This document shows, piece after piece, positions 30,004 through 41,764 of a DNA stretch of 64,000 nucleotides (position 1 is its first letter; every line of letters starts with the position of its first letter). This DNA comes from Duganella sp. OV510. Lineage in GTDB: Bacteria > Pseudomonadota > Gammaproteobacteria > Burkholderiales > Burkholderiaceae_D. Location of the stretch: the NCBI RefSeq assembly GCF_900100205.1, contig NZ_FNEQ01000006.1, forward strand, positions 124,001-188,000, written 5' to 3'. The notes below the pieces were generated by a model. It was not told the DNA's origin, ran no database searches, and saw nothing but the letters and a program-made list of their open reading frames with translations. Position numbers and translations under genes: made by a program.

Positions 30004-31034
30004 TGACTGAAGAGCGCAAGCCGGCAACGATCTGGTACTCGCGTGGATCGATACCGACACCGCTCGGCCTGAGCGCGCAGCTCGGGCTGTACGACAAGGA
30101 ATTTTCCGCCGACGGCATCACCATCAAGTCGCTACAGGATTCCGATAACCCGAGCGAGCTGGCCTCGCATTTCGAGCACAATCTGCCGGATTCCTTCCGC
30201 CTCGGCGGCGCGGTGCAGCCGATATGGGCGCGCGCCAAGGGCCGCGACACGCGGGTGATCGGCATTTCCTGGATTGATGAATACCAGGTGATCCTGGCGC
30301 TGCCAGAATCCGGCATCGTTACGCCACGCGATCTGAGGGGACGCAAGCTGGGCCTGCCCAGGCAGCCGGCCAATGCGGACGGTGTGGATGTCAATCGCGC
30401 CGAAGCGCTGCGCGGCCTGCTGGTGGCGCTGGAGACGGCGGGCCTGGGCCACAATGATGCGGAGTGGATCGACGTGCCGGCGCGCGTCAACGCCGTACTG
30501 GAGCCGGATACACCGGTACGCCGTGGCGCGCCGCACCGCTATACGGCGCTGGTGCATGCGCTGGTCAAGGGCGAAGTGGATGCCATCTACGTCAAGGACG
30601 TGCGTGGCGCCGAAGTGGCGCACCTGCTGGACGCGCGCGTAGTGCTCAATATGGGCTTCCATCCGGACCGCTGGGTGCGCGTCAACAACTGCACACCGCG
30701 GCCGCTGACGGTCAACACGCTGACTTTGCAGCAGCATCCCGATCTGGTGCGCCGCTTCCTGGGTAGCATCGCCTCGGTGGACAGCTGGGCGCGGCGCAAT
30801 CCGGGCCAGGCACTGACCCACATCGCGCGCGAAACCAACTGGGCTGAATCGTGGGTGCGTTTCGCCTACGGCGACAAGCTGCACGAAAAGCTCGGCGTGG
30901 GCCTGGATGACGAAGGCTTGACGGCGTTGGCGCAGTTCAAGCAGTACCTGCTGGACTGGAACTTCATCCAGCGTGACTTTGCGCTGGATGAGTGGGTCGA
31001 TGCAGGGCCGCTTCGCTCACTGGGCCTAGCCTGA
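30003..31034 (+). CDS. DszB-like protein lacking the catalytic cysteine
   Basis: A 343-residue paralogue of the protein at 27887, also without a signal peptide. It keeps ASHFEHNLPDSFRLGG, so His56, Arg66 and Gly69 align with His60, Arg70 and Gly73 of DszB at the same spacing. But the N-terminal segment reads IWYSRGSIPTP, with Gly15 (followed by Ser16) where DszB has its nucleophilic Cys27. It also has an insert near 118-170 (a PANADGVD stretch and a loop rich in Pro, Thr and Arg). It may be a non-catalytic partner, a cytoplasmic ligand sensor or carrier, or an enzyme using another nucleophile. It is the last gene of operon B; its stop directly abuts the convergent GH43 pseudogene, with no terminator between them. 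Confidence 0.78.
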   Translation: MTEERKPATIWYSRGSIPTPLGLSAQLGLYDKEFSADGITIKSLQDSDNPSELASHFEHNLPDSFRLGGAVQPIWARAKGRDTRVIGISWIDEYQVILALPESGIVTPRDLRGRKLGLPRQPANADGVDVNRAEALRGLLVALETAGLGHNDAEWIDVPARVNAVLEPDTPVRRGAPHRYTALVHALVKGEVDAIYVKDVRGAEVAHLLDARVVLNMGFHPDRWVRVNNCTPRPLTVNTLTLQQHPDLVRRFLGSIASVDSWARRNPGQALTHIARETNWAESWVRFAYGDKLHEKLGVGLDDEGLTALAQFKQYLLDWNFIQRDFALDEWVDAGPLRSLGLA

Positions 31035-31915
31035 TTATTTCGCCGTGAAGTAGCTTTTCAACCGCTGTAGCTCGTCGCCGGTCAGATGCATGACGGCGCC
31101 GTGCTTCGGTCCCGAGAAATTGGTTGCCTTCATGACTGAACCTGGATCGTTAAAGCGGCCCAGGTTTTTGTACGTGACGAAGTCGGTGGTTTCGGAAAAG
31201 CCCATGTTGTTAGGCGTGGCGCCGAACACGTCATACATCAGCACATAGCTGTTGGTGCCGAGACGGCGAAACATGGTGGGGGCCTCGCACATCACGGTTT
31301 CAGGATCGACCTTCTTCGGATCGTACTGGTAGCCGCTGTTGATCTTTTCCGACACGGCGTGTCGCAGGCCGCCCGGATTATCGTGCGCCACATAGTACAG
31401 GTGGTACTTGTCGCCGACCTTGGTGATGTCGCCGTCGATGGTGCTCTTGTCTGCAACCGGGTAGGTGAACAAGCGTTGCGGCAGGGTTTCCAGCGTGGTG
31501 TACGCGTCGTTGGCGTAGGCATAGACCATGTAATTGTGGCCGCCTTTCTGGCGTGTGGTGAAGTACACCATCATCTTTTTCTTTTCCGCGTCGTAGATGG
31601 TCTCGGGCGCCCAGGCCGCGCCGACGTCACCGAAGTCAGGGAACAACTGGCTGATATGCACCAGCGCGTGCGTCCAGTGGATCAGGTCATAGGACTTCAT
31701 CAGGATCAGCGCACGATTATTGCCCCAGCCGTAGGGTTCCTGCGGACGCTCCCATTCTGTTTTGCGCAATCCTTCCTTCTGCGCGTAGATGTGCAGGTCG
31801 GTCATCGACAGGTAGAAGGCATTGTCCGGGCCGCGCATGATGTGCGGATCGCGTATGCCGCCTGGACAAATGCGGCGGCCAGCAGCAGGCCGAGCGTGGA
31901 TAGTGCGCGTTTCAT
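31035..31915 (-). pseudogene. GH43-type glycosidase broken by N-terminal deletion and frameshift
   Basis: The body, about 290 codons, reads as a five-bladed beta-propeller glycosidase of the GH43 kind (GIRDPHIMRGPDNAFYLSM with the catalytic-base Asp, then AAWAPETIYD and STIDGDITKVGDKYHLYY). In that frame there is no proper start. A good start exists in another frame: ATG at 31915 after GGAGACGAAA, giving the signal peptide MKRALSTLGLLLAAAFVQA. That frame runs into the body at about 31860, out of phase. GH43-type enzymes of this kind normally have several dozen residues before the IRDP motif. A deletion that also shifted the frame explains both facts. The gene is probably non-functional unless a sequencing error is involved. 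Confidence 0.68.
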
Positions 31916-32020
31916 TTTCGTCTCCATTATTGGCAAGTGGCGCACGGACCATACCATTCGTGCCTTTTCCGGACTAGGTTATCGACCGATGAAATTTTTG
32001 GATCGCATGCGGTTGACCTA

Positions 32021-32048
32021 TTGACATGCCTTCGGGAGCTCGTATAAT
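32021..32048 (+). promoter_or_regulatory. Near-consensus sigma-70 promoter of the glycan locus
   Basis: A perfect TTGACA at 32021-32026 and a perfect TATAAT at 32043-32048 are separated by 16 bases. Such an ideal promoter normally needs a repressor, and operator-like repeats follow immediately. Confidence 0.85.
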
Positions 32049-32055
32049 CATTTAA

Positions 32056-32079
32056 GTTATCGATATCATGATCGATAAA
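32056..32079. promoter_or_regulatory. Operator-like repeats overlapping the transcription start
   Basis: GTTATCGATATC (32056-32067) and TGATCGATAAA (32069-32079) are two overlapping relatives of the GTTATCGATAAC palindrome found twice before the TonB receptor at 36808. Location just after the -10 element suggests repression, for example by a LacI-family protein (inference; no such gene is in the window). Confidence 0.6.
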
Positions 32080-32099
32080 AATAATAGAAGGAGACTGAT

Positions 32100-33557
32100 T
32101 TGTTCCACTTTAAACGAGTGTGCGCCGGCTTGCTGGCGTGCCTTGCTTTCACCAGCGCCAATGCCGCCGCCCAGGATCGCGTACAGGTGCATCCGTTCCC
32201 GAATGCGGTACGCTATACCCATCATAACGATGATTACACGGTGCGTGTGCGCACGCCGGGCGGCGTGTGGCAGGACCTGTATGAGTACAAGGCCAAGGTC
32301 GACCTGGACAATCCGCAAGATGCGTCCATGGTTTTCTTTAATTTCGACGGTACAGTGGAACTGGCGATCCAGAAGAATAATGGCGCTTTTTCGAAGGTGG
32401 CGGTGCGGCCTGATGCCAAGGGGATCAAACCGGTGGTGAAGGATGGCATTGCCTATGTCACCTTGCGCAAGCCGGAGAATCTGAGCGTCGAGTTTGACGG
32501 CGACCACTTGCATAATCTGCACGTCTTCACTCACGCCATCCGCAAGGACATGCCGGCGGTGCCGGCCAATCTGCAATCCAATGAGATTGGCGCTGGCAAG
32601 CTACCAGACCTGACGCAGAAAACGGTATTCTTCGGTCCAGGCATGCACAGCGGCGAGTTCCGCCTGCGTTCCAATACCAATGTGTACATCCACGGCTCGG
32701 CCATCCTGAAAAATCCGCTGATTCTCGATGGCGTGGAAAACGTCAAGGTGTATAGCGATGGTCTGTTTGATGGCGTCGACATGCTCACCATCCGCAATGC
32801 GCGCAATATCGAGATCGATGGGCCGATCTTCATCAACCAGCCGCACGGCACCATGCGCTGCATTACCTCGCAGGACATCGTGGAACGCAGCATCCGCACT
32901 ATCGGTGCGGGCAAGTGGTCGGATGGCCTGGGGCACTTTGCCTGCGAACGCGTGACCATCACCGACTCCTTCATCCGCACCTCGGATGACTGCCTGACTT
33001 TCTACAATCACCGCTGGGATATCTGGGGCAATACGCGCGACGTCAAGGTCACCGATTCGACCTTGTGGGCGGATGTGGCGCACGCCATCATGATCGGCAT
33101 CCACGGCAATACGCCAACGCCGGAGCATCCACAATCGGAGGTGCTGGAGAAGCTGCGCTTCTCGAATATCGATATCCTCGACCACGACGAGGACGACCCG
33201 GAGTATGAAGGCGCAATCGGCATCATGGCCGGCGACGACAACCTGGTGCGCGATGTACTGTTTGAAGATATCCGCGTTGAGCGCATCGAAGAGGGTAAGC
33301 TGTTCAACCTGAAGATCGCTTATACCGCCAAGTACAACACCAGTCCAGGTTTGGGAATCGAGAATATCACCCTGCGTAATGTACACTATTCGGGCAAAGG
33401 CTCGGCGAGTGCATCAGCCATCACTGGCCACAATGCGCAGCGCAAGGTCCGCGACATCACCCTCGATAACGTGACGGTGGGCGGCAAGCGCATCACCGGT
33501 CCGGAAGCCGGCGTGCTCGAATTGAACGAGTTCACCGAAAATATCCGCTACCGTTAA
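32100..33557 (+). CDS. Secreted right-handed beta-helix glycosidase, GH28/GH49-like
   Basis: A 485-residue exported protein (signal peptide LLACLAFTSANAAA). The N-terminal 150 residues form a beta-sandwich-like region (GGVWQDLYEYKAKVD), as in GH49-type dextranases. Repeating beta-helix strands follow (NVYIHGSAILKNPLILDG, NVKVYSDGLFDG, NIEIDGPIF). Candidate catalytic acids are in SDGLGHF and RTSDDCLTFYNH, the second resembling the paired Asp of GH28. The start is TTG at 32100 with GAAGGAG seven to ten bases upstream; no ATG fits. The gene is first after a repressible promoter, 18 bases before the beta-galactosidase, and likely trims a galactose-containing plant glycan. The exact family needs a profile search. 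Confidence 0.72.
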   Translation: MFHFKRVCAGLLACLAFTSANAAAQDRVQVHPFPNAVRYTHHNDDYTVRVRTPGGVWQDLYEYKAKVDLDNPQDASMVFFNFDGTVELAIQKNNGAFSKVAVRPDAKGIKPVVKDGIAYVTLRKPENLSVEFDGDHLHNLHVFTHAIRKDMPAVPANLQSNEIGAGKLPDLTQKTVFFGPGMHSGEFRLRSNTNVYIHGSAILKNPLILDGVENVKVYSDGLFDGVDMLTIRNARNIEIDGPIFINQPHGTMRCITSQDIVERSIRTIGAGKWSDGLGHFACERVTITDSFIRTSDDCLTFYNHRWDIWGNTRDVKVTDSTLWADVAHAIMIGIHGNTPTPEHPQSEVLEKLRFSNIDILDHDEDDPEYEGAIGIMAGDDNLVRDVLFEDIRVERIEEGKLFNLKIAYTAKYNTSPGLGIENITLRNVHYSGKGSASASAITGHNAQRKVRDITLDNVTVGGKRITGPEAGVLELNEFTENIRYR

Positions 33558-36683
<3,126 letters not shown>

Positions 36684-36703
36684 TTTCCAAAACCCGGAAG
36701 TTG

Positions 36704-36732
36704 TTGACCCTCGCAAGAGGGTCGTTTATTAT
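36704..36732 (+). promoter_or_regulatory. Sigma-70 promoter of the TonB receptor, sharing bases with a hairpin
   Basis: TTGACC at 36704-36709 and TATTAT at 36727-36732 with a 17-base spacer. The spacer is occupied by the arms of the stem-loop at 36706-36723. Confidence 0.6.
36706..36723 (+). terminator. Stem-loop after the beta-galactosidase gene
   Basis: GACCCTC, loop GCAA, GAGGGTC, then GTTTATT: a 7-base perfect stem with a tetraloop 22 bases after the stop at 36683, followed by a weak T-run. It may end transcription from 32021 while its DNA doubles as the promoter spacer for the next gene. Confidence 0.5.
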
Positions 36733-36742
36733 GTTTAGCGAA

Positions 36743-36778
36743 GTTATCGATAACTTACGTTGATTTGTTATCGATAAC
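36743..36778. promoter_or_regulatory. Two GTTATCGATAAC operators
   Basis: Perfect 12-base palindromes at 36743-36754 and 36767-36778, centres 24 bases apart, lie just downstream of the promoter at 36704. The same motif in variant form follows the promoter at 32021. The pattern fits repression by one shared regulator, most likely of the LacI family (inference). Confidence 0.7.
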
Positions 36779-36807
36779 CATAAAAAATACTACAAGGAGA
36801 TGAAGCA

Positions 36808-39759
36808 ATGACCAAGACACTGTTCAGCACTGTACAGCTCACCGCGATGGCCTTGGCCGTCGGCCAGGCTTTCGCCCAGACGCCAGTTAATCCCGACGCC
36901 GGCACCACCGTCGTCGTCAGCGGCATCCGCGCCAGCGCCAGCTCGGCGCTGGCCGTCAAGCGCGACACCATGGAGGTGGTCGACTCCATCTCCGCCGAGG
37001 ACATCGGCAAACTGCCCGACCCCAACGTCGCCGAGACGCTGACCCGCATCCCTGGCGTGCAGGGTTATCGCTATGGCGGCGAGGGCGCGTCGCCAGTGGG
37101 CCAGGGTTCGGGCCTGACGATTCGTGGCCTGTCCGGCCAGACGGCGTCGCAGGTCAATGGCCGCGCGTACTTCACCGCCGGCAGCCGCGAATACAATATC
37201 GAGGGCGCGATTCCTGGCATGGTGGCCGGCATCGACGTATTCAAGAATCCTTCGGCGGAGCACATCGAGGGCGCCATCGGTGGCCTGGTGAATATCCGCA
37301 CCCGCAAGCCCAGCGATTTCAAGGGCCTGACCGCGACGCTGAGCGTCAACGCGCGTGAAAACGATCTGGCGAAGAAGACCGATCCCGAGCTGTTCGGCCT
37401 GGTGGCGAACAAGTGGGATCTGGGCGGCGGTTCGCGTATCGGCGTGATGGCGGCAGGCGTGTACCAGAAGAGTACCGGCCGTTCGGATAACAACCCGGCC
37501 AATGGCGGCGCCAACTTCAAGCGCGCGGTGCGCGCCGACACGGCGGAATACGCGACGCTGGCTGCGGCCAACACCGCCAACAATCCTGCGCTGCCGATGC
37601 AATCGTATGTCGGCCGCAACGATGTCAATTACCTGGCGACCGTGCCGACTGTGGCGACCGCCGGCGCCTACACGCCGAACCTGAGCGGTCTGACGGCGGA
37701 TCAGGCCGCGAATGTGATGGTGGCGCCAGGCCTGACCAGCAACGTGTTCCAGGAAACCATCTACCGCACCCGCAAGGGCCTGAGCCTGGCGGCCGACTAC
37801 CGCCATAGCAATACGCTGCGCTTCTACACCGAGGGCGAGTACACCTACTACCAATATCACCAGAACTATCGCGGCCTGAACTCGATCGACGGCGGCAATG
37901 TGCAGGGCTTGCAAACCACGCCCTTCAACTTTACCGAGGGCCTGGCGAATCGCAACCAGAACGGCGGCAGCGACGATGTGCTGGTCAACAAACGCCTGCA
38001 AAGCGGCACTTTCCTGAATTCGACGATGAACACACTGGGCGGCAATGAAGAACGCCCATATAAAACCTGGATCGCCGCCGGTGGCGTGGAGTGGAGCCCG
38101 ACCGCATCGTGGGCCTTGAAGGGCGACCTTTCCTACATCAAGGCCGACCAGAGCCAGGACAATCGTTCGGTCAATATGGACTCGGCGAATGGCCTGTACT
38201 GGAGCACCACGCGCGTCGCCGACGGTGCGCCGCACCAGCTGACTTTCAGCGGTCCTAGCCTGTCGGACCCGAACAACTTCGTGTTCCGCGACTACAGCAA
38301 CGGCACATACCAGAAGTGGGACGACAAAGGTTATGCGGCCAAACTGGATGCTGCATATTCGACCGAGAGCGGCTTCCTTACCAAGATCAAGTTCGGCGGC
38401 CGTGCCGCGCGTCAGGAAAGCCTCTACACCAACTACAGCTTCAGCGGCAAGGCACTGACCACCAATGGTCTGGCGCTGACGGCCAACCGCTCCAACGGCA
38501 TCAATGCAGGCACGCTGTCTGGCATGCTGCAAACGGCGCCGAGCAATTTCATGGATGGCGATGCTGGTTATTCCGGCGGCTATGTGGTGTATTCGCCGGA
38601 TGCCTTAACTGGCAATCAGGTGATGGCGGCCTTCCCGAAAGCGGGCATACCAGGTGAGGGCGCCTACATCGAGAATGCTGTGCAACGCCGCCTGTTCGAC
38701 GAACACACGCTGGCCGGCTACCTGATGGGTGACTTTGCGACACCGGATGAACGCCTGCGCGGTAATGTCGGCGTGCGCCTGGTGCGCACCAAGACCGATG
38801 TGACGGCGCGTGTGGCCAACCTGACTGGCGGCAGCACGGTTGTCGTCGATAACTTCAAGTCGACCACCTACAACAACGTACTGCCGTCGCTGAACCTGAC
38901 CTACGATATCCAGAAGGACTTCCTGGCGCGCTTCGGCTATGGCCGCGGCATGACCCGTCCTGAAATCGGTTCGCTAAATCCGTCGATTGTGGTGAATACC
39001 GTCAGCGGCACCGGCAGCGCGGGCAATCCGGATCTGCGTCCGCAACTGGCCAACAGCTTTGACTTGTCGCTGGAACGCTACTTCAACTCGACCAACTATG
39101 TGTCGGTGGGCTTGTTCGACAAGGAGATCAAGGGCTTCCTGAGCGGCATCGTGGAATGCCAGACGGTGCCGCAAGCACCGGCTTATTCGGGCTCGATCGC
39201 GAACAGCTGCCCGGCTGGCCAGTACCAGATCACCAAGTCGGTCAACGCAGAGAAGGGCTATGCGCGTGGTGTCGAGCTGGCGGGCCAGTTCTTCTTTGAT
39301 CAGAACTACGGTTGGCTGAACAACTTCGGCATCTCCGGCTCCTACACCTATGTGGATACCAGCAACCCGATCAACATCGGCACTGTCACCGCCCCGCGCG
39401 TGATCGACACGCAGCAACCGTTCGTCTCCAAGAACAGTGCCAGCGTGGCGGGCATGTACGAAGCCAAAGGCATGTCGGCGCGCGTGGTCTACACCTGGCG
39501 TTCGGAGCAGGTGCTGTTCGGTGCATCGGCCAATCCCGTCGACGGCCGTTATATCGAATCCTACGGCATCCTGGATGCGTCGCTTAATTTTGACCTGATG
39601 GAGAACCTGACGCTGTCGCTGACCGGCTCGAACCTGACCAATAAGGGCTTGAACCGCTATGTCGGCGAACCAGGCGGCTACGCGACCGGCATCGAGCGTC
39701 AGCACTATGTCAACGGCCGTACCTTCAGTGTCGGCCTGCGTTACAAGTTCGGCAAGTAA
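36808..39759 (+). CDS. TonB-dependent receptor of the carbohydrate-uptake type
   Basis: A 983-residue outer-membrane receptor. It has a signal peptide, VVVSGIRASASSALAVKRD as TonB box and start of the plug, then ISAEDIGKLPDPNVAETLTRIPG, which is typical of the large glycan receptors of Xanthomonas, Caulobacter and Massilia. The plug contains GLTIRGLSGQTASQVNG and the barrel ends GRTFSVGLRYKFGK. CAAGGAG precedes the ATG. The gene has its own promoter and operator pair, but the operator family is shared with the glycosidase operon upstream, so all serve one glycan. Confidence 0.94.
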   Translation: MTKTLFSTVQLTAMALAVGQAFAQTPVNPDAGTTVVVSGIRASASSALAVKRDTMEVVDSISAEDIGKLPDPNVAETLTRIPGVQGYRYGGEGASPVGQGSGLTIRGLSGQTASQVNGRAYFTAGSREYNIEGAIPGMVAGIDVFKNPSAEHIEGAIGGLVNIRTRKPSDFKGLTATLSVNARENDLAKKTDPELFGLVANKWDLGGGSRIGVMAAGVYQKSTGRSDNNPANGGANFKRAVRADTAEYATLAAANTANNPALPMQSYVGRNDVNYLATVPTVATAGAYTPNLSGLTADQAANVMVAPGLTSNVFQETIYRTRKGLSLAADYRHSNTLRFYTEGEYTYYQYHQNYRGLNSIDGGNVQGLQTTPFNFTEGLANRNQNGGSDDVLVNKRLQSGTFLNSTMNTLGGNEERPYKTWIAAGGVEWSPTASWALKGDLSYIKADQSQDNRSVNMDSANGLYWSTTRVADGAPHQLTFSGPSLSDPNNFVFRDYSNGTYQKWDDKGYAAKLDAAYSTESGFLTKIKFGGRAARQESLYTNYSFSGKALTTNGLALTANRSNGINAGTLSGMLQTAPSNFMDGDAGYSGGYVVYSPDALTGNQVMAAFPKAGIPGEGAYIENAVQRRLFDEHTLAGYLMGDFATPDERLRGNVGVRLVRTKTDVTARVANLTGGSTVVVDNFKSTTYNNVLPSLNLTYDIQKDFLARFGYGRGMTRPEIGSLNPSIVVNTVSGTGSAGNPDLRPQLANSFDLSLERYFNSTNYVSVGLFDKEIKGFLSGIVECQTVPQAPAYSGSIANSCPAGQYQITKSVNAEKGYARGVELAGQFFFDQNYGWLNNFGISGSYTYVDTSNPINIGTVTAPRVIDTQQPFVSKNSASVAGMYEAKGMSARVVYTWRSEQVLFGASANPVDGRYIESYGILDASLNFDLMENLTLSLTGSNLTNKGLNRYVGEPGGYATGIERQHYVNGRTFSVGLRYKFGK

Positions 39760-39760
39760 T

Positions 39761-40579
39761 ATGGAAAACATCGATATCCGCTTTCTGGGCATAGATGAAG
39801 GCTTGCAGCTGCTGCACCTGATCGATACCCGCACCGGTGAATTCGCCTGGACGCTGGATCTGGCGGCCTATCCGCTGGCGCGTGACATGCAGCGCCTGGA
39901 CGACAGGCGGGTGCTGGTCGGCTACGATCACGGCTACTTCGAGCTGGATAGTCGCAGCGGGCGGGTATTGATGGATTGCCGGCGCTGGAAGGACGTCACC
40001 GCAGTGACGCGCCTTCCAGACGGCGCCACACTGGTCACCGGCATGAACCTGGATGGACGTGGCGGTGTCAATGTGCTGACGCTGGACGCGCAGGGAGAGC
40101 TGGTACACGTGGCCACCCGCGAGGGCGACTATGTGCGTCTGATGCGTGTGACGCCGCAGGGGACTTATCTGCTGTGCACCAATGATCACATCAAGGAAAC
40201 CACGCCGGATCTTGTGGAGCTGTGCAATTTCACCGCGCCGGGTTTCGAGCACGCGTGGAAGGCCGAGCGGCAGGCTGATGGCTCCACCATCGTCTCGGCC
40301 GGTTACGGCGCCTTCATCGCTGTCTTCGACGCCAACGGCCAACTGGTCCAGCGTATCGGCGGTGCCGACGCGGTGCCGGCTGGCGTGGCGCCATTCTTCT
40401 ACGCGACCTACGCCTTCCTCCCTGACGGCCAGCTGCTGGTCGCCAACTGGCAAGGCCACGGCCCCGACAACGGCCACAAAGGCCCGCAACTGCTGCAGTT
40501 CGACACCGCCGGCCAGCTAGTCGCCACTTGGTCCGCCCCCGACCGGATATCTTCCCTTCAAGGCTTGCTACTGATGTAA
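39761..40579 (+). CDS. Beta-propeller-like protein of unknown function
   Basis: A 272-residue protein starting two bases after the TonB receptor stop, so it is co-transcribed. It consists of repeated strands of propeller type: LHLIDTRTGEFAWTLDL, GYFELDSRSGRVLMDC, VNVLTLDAQGELVHVATR, IAVFDANGQLVQRIGG and LLQFDTAGQLVATWSAP, that is about six WD/PQQ-like blades. No signal peptide is visible, so it is cytoplasmic unless the N-terminus is atypical. I do not recognise the family. It could be a sugar-binding or lactonase-like propeller. Its place fits the glycan locus. Confidence 0.8.
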   Translation: MENIDIRFLGIDEGLQLLHLIDTRTGEFAWTLDLAAYPLARDMQRLDDRRVLVGYDHGYFELDSRSGRVLMDCRRWKDVTAVTRLPDGATLVTGMNLDGRGGVNVLTLDAQGELVHVATREGDYVRLMRVTPQGTYLLCTNDHIKETTPDLVELCNFTAPGFEHAWKAERQADGSTIVSAGYGAFIAVFDANGQLVQRIGGADAVPAGVAPFFYATYAFLPDGQLLVANWQGHGPDNGHKGPQLLQFDTAGQLVATWSAPDRISSLQGLLLM

Positions 40580-40604
40580 CTGAATATTCTCGTTACTGCC
40601 TCCA

Positions 40605-40635
40605 CCTCGAAGCTGTCGTTTGGACGGCTTCGAGG
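40605..40635. terminator. Convergent stem-loop between the glycan locus and the S41 peptidase
   Basis: CCTCGAAGC (40605-40613) pairs with GCTTCGAGG (40627-40635); the stem continues for three more pairs after a mismatch. It lies between two converging stop codons. There is no clear T-run on either side, so termination may be only partial. Confidence 0.5.
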
Positions 40636-40651
40636 ATAGCAAGGCCGCCGA

Positions 40652-41746
40652 TTAACGCCCGCCCGTGCGGGTATAGACTGGCTTCTCGGTTTCTCCCTTC
40701 TCCACCATGGCGAGAAGGCGTTGCAGTTCCTTGCGCTCGTCGCCCTCCTTTGCGGATGACACCAGGTTGCGCAGAATGGCGACATGCGCCGCCTGCAATG
40801 CCTGCGCTGCGGGCACTTCGACGTCCGGTTTCACGCCGACATTCTCCCAATTGGTTCTAGTGACAAAGTTGATCATGCGCGACGTCGGGATCGAGACCGC
40901 GATGTCGTGCCCCAAGCTGTACCAGCTATTGGGATTGGAAGCGCCGATGGTGGTTTCACCGACCAGGGTGCCGCGCTTCAGCACCTGGAAGTCGTAGGCG
41001 CAGTCCTCGGCAGCGGAACCAGTCCGAGCCGAGATCAGCACATATACTGGCTTGTCGTAACGCTGTGTGACCGTCGGCACGGTCCAGATCTGCTGCGTCG
41101 TGCCGGTCGGGCGCTCATAGATATCGATCAGGTGGAGCACCTCGCCCACGGGGAAGAAATGGCTCATCAGATAAGCCACGCTATCCGTGCTGCCGCCGCC
41201 GTTGCGGCGCAGGTCGAGGATCAGCGCATCGGTGCCCGCCATGAGTGACATCGCCGCCGTGTACGCAGGGCCGATAAAGTGCGCTCCGCCGAAGCCGCGC
41301 AACTCGATATAGCCGACGTTGCCGGGAAGGCGTTCGATCTTCTCGATGCCGTAGCCGCGCCGCGCGATAGCGGCGCGCCGTTCCTCTACCTGGGCGCGGC
41401 TCGGTGGCTCCGCGGTCGCGCTGGGCTCACTGAAACCCTCGTAACGCCCGGCGCTGAAATGCATGTCGCCGCTGAATTCGCGCAAGTCCTTCTTCAGCGC
41501 CGCACTGAATGCCGTCGCGCTGGCGGCGGCCGCATAACCTCCTTCGGCATGTTTCCTGATGATCGCACTGCTGACCTGTTCGGCCCGCGTTGGATCGATG
41601 TAATTCGCATTGATTTTCGCCGCTAGCGTCTGCACGATTGCGGCGCGATCGGATGCGCTCAACGCGGTATCGTCCGCCGCCATGGCGGGCAACGACCACA
41701 TCGCGCCCAACACGAACGCTGAAACAAGCTTCTTGCTACCTAACAT
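40652..41746 (-). CDS. Secreted S41-family peptidase
   Basis: A 364-residue protein with signal peptide KLVSAFVLGAMWSLPAMAA, an N-terminal helical domain (SDRAAIVQTLAAKINANYID) and an S41 (tail-specific protease/IRBP-like) catalytic domain: GNVGYIELRGFG, DALILDLRRNGGGSTDSVAYL, and the nucleophile region ISARTGSAAEDCAYDFQVLKRG, split here for its Ser-Ala-Ala-Glu-Asp motif. There is no PDZ domain. GGAGG lies five bases before ATG 41746. It starts 18 bases after the LytTR regulator, so it is third in that operon. Confidence 0.87.
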   Translation of the reverse strand: MLGSKKLVSAFVLGAMWSLPAMAADDTALSASDRAAIVQTLAAKINANYIDPTRAEQVSSAIIRKHAEGGYAAAASATAFSAALKKDLREFSGDMHFSAGRYEGFSEPSATAEPPSRAQVEERRAAIARRGYGIEKIERLPGNVGYIELRGFGGAHFIGPAYTAAMSLMAGTDALILDLRRNGGGSTDSVAYLMSHFFPVGEVLHLIDIYERPTGTTQQIWTVPTVTQRYDKPVYVLISARTGSAAEDCAYDFQVLKRGTLVGETTIGASNPNSWYSLGHDIAVSIPTSRMINFVTRTNWENVGVKPDVEVPAAQALQAAHVAILRNLVSSAKEGDERKELQRLLAMVEKGETEKPVYTRTGGR

Positions 41747-41764
41747 ACATTCCTCCAGGTTGGA

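Noticed and set aside
36790..38532. 580-codon minus-strand frame opposite the glycan TonB receptor
   Set aside because: Antisense shadow of a gene with clear plug and barrel motifs, its own promoter, operators and ribosome site.
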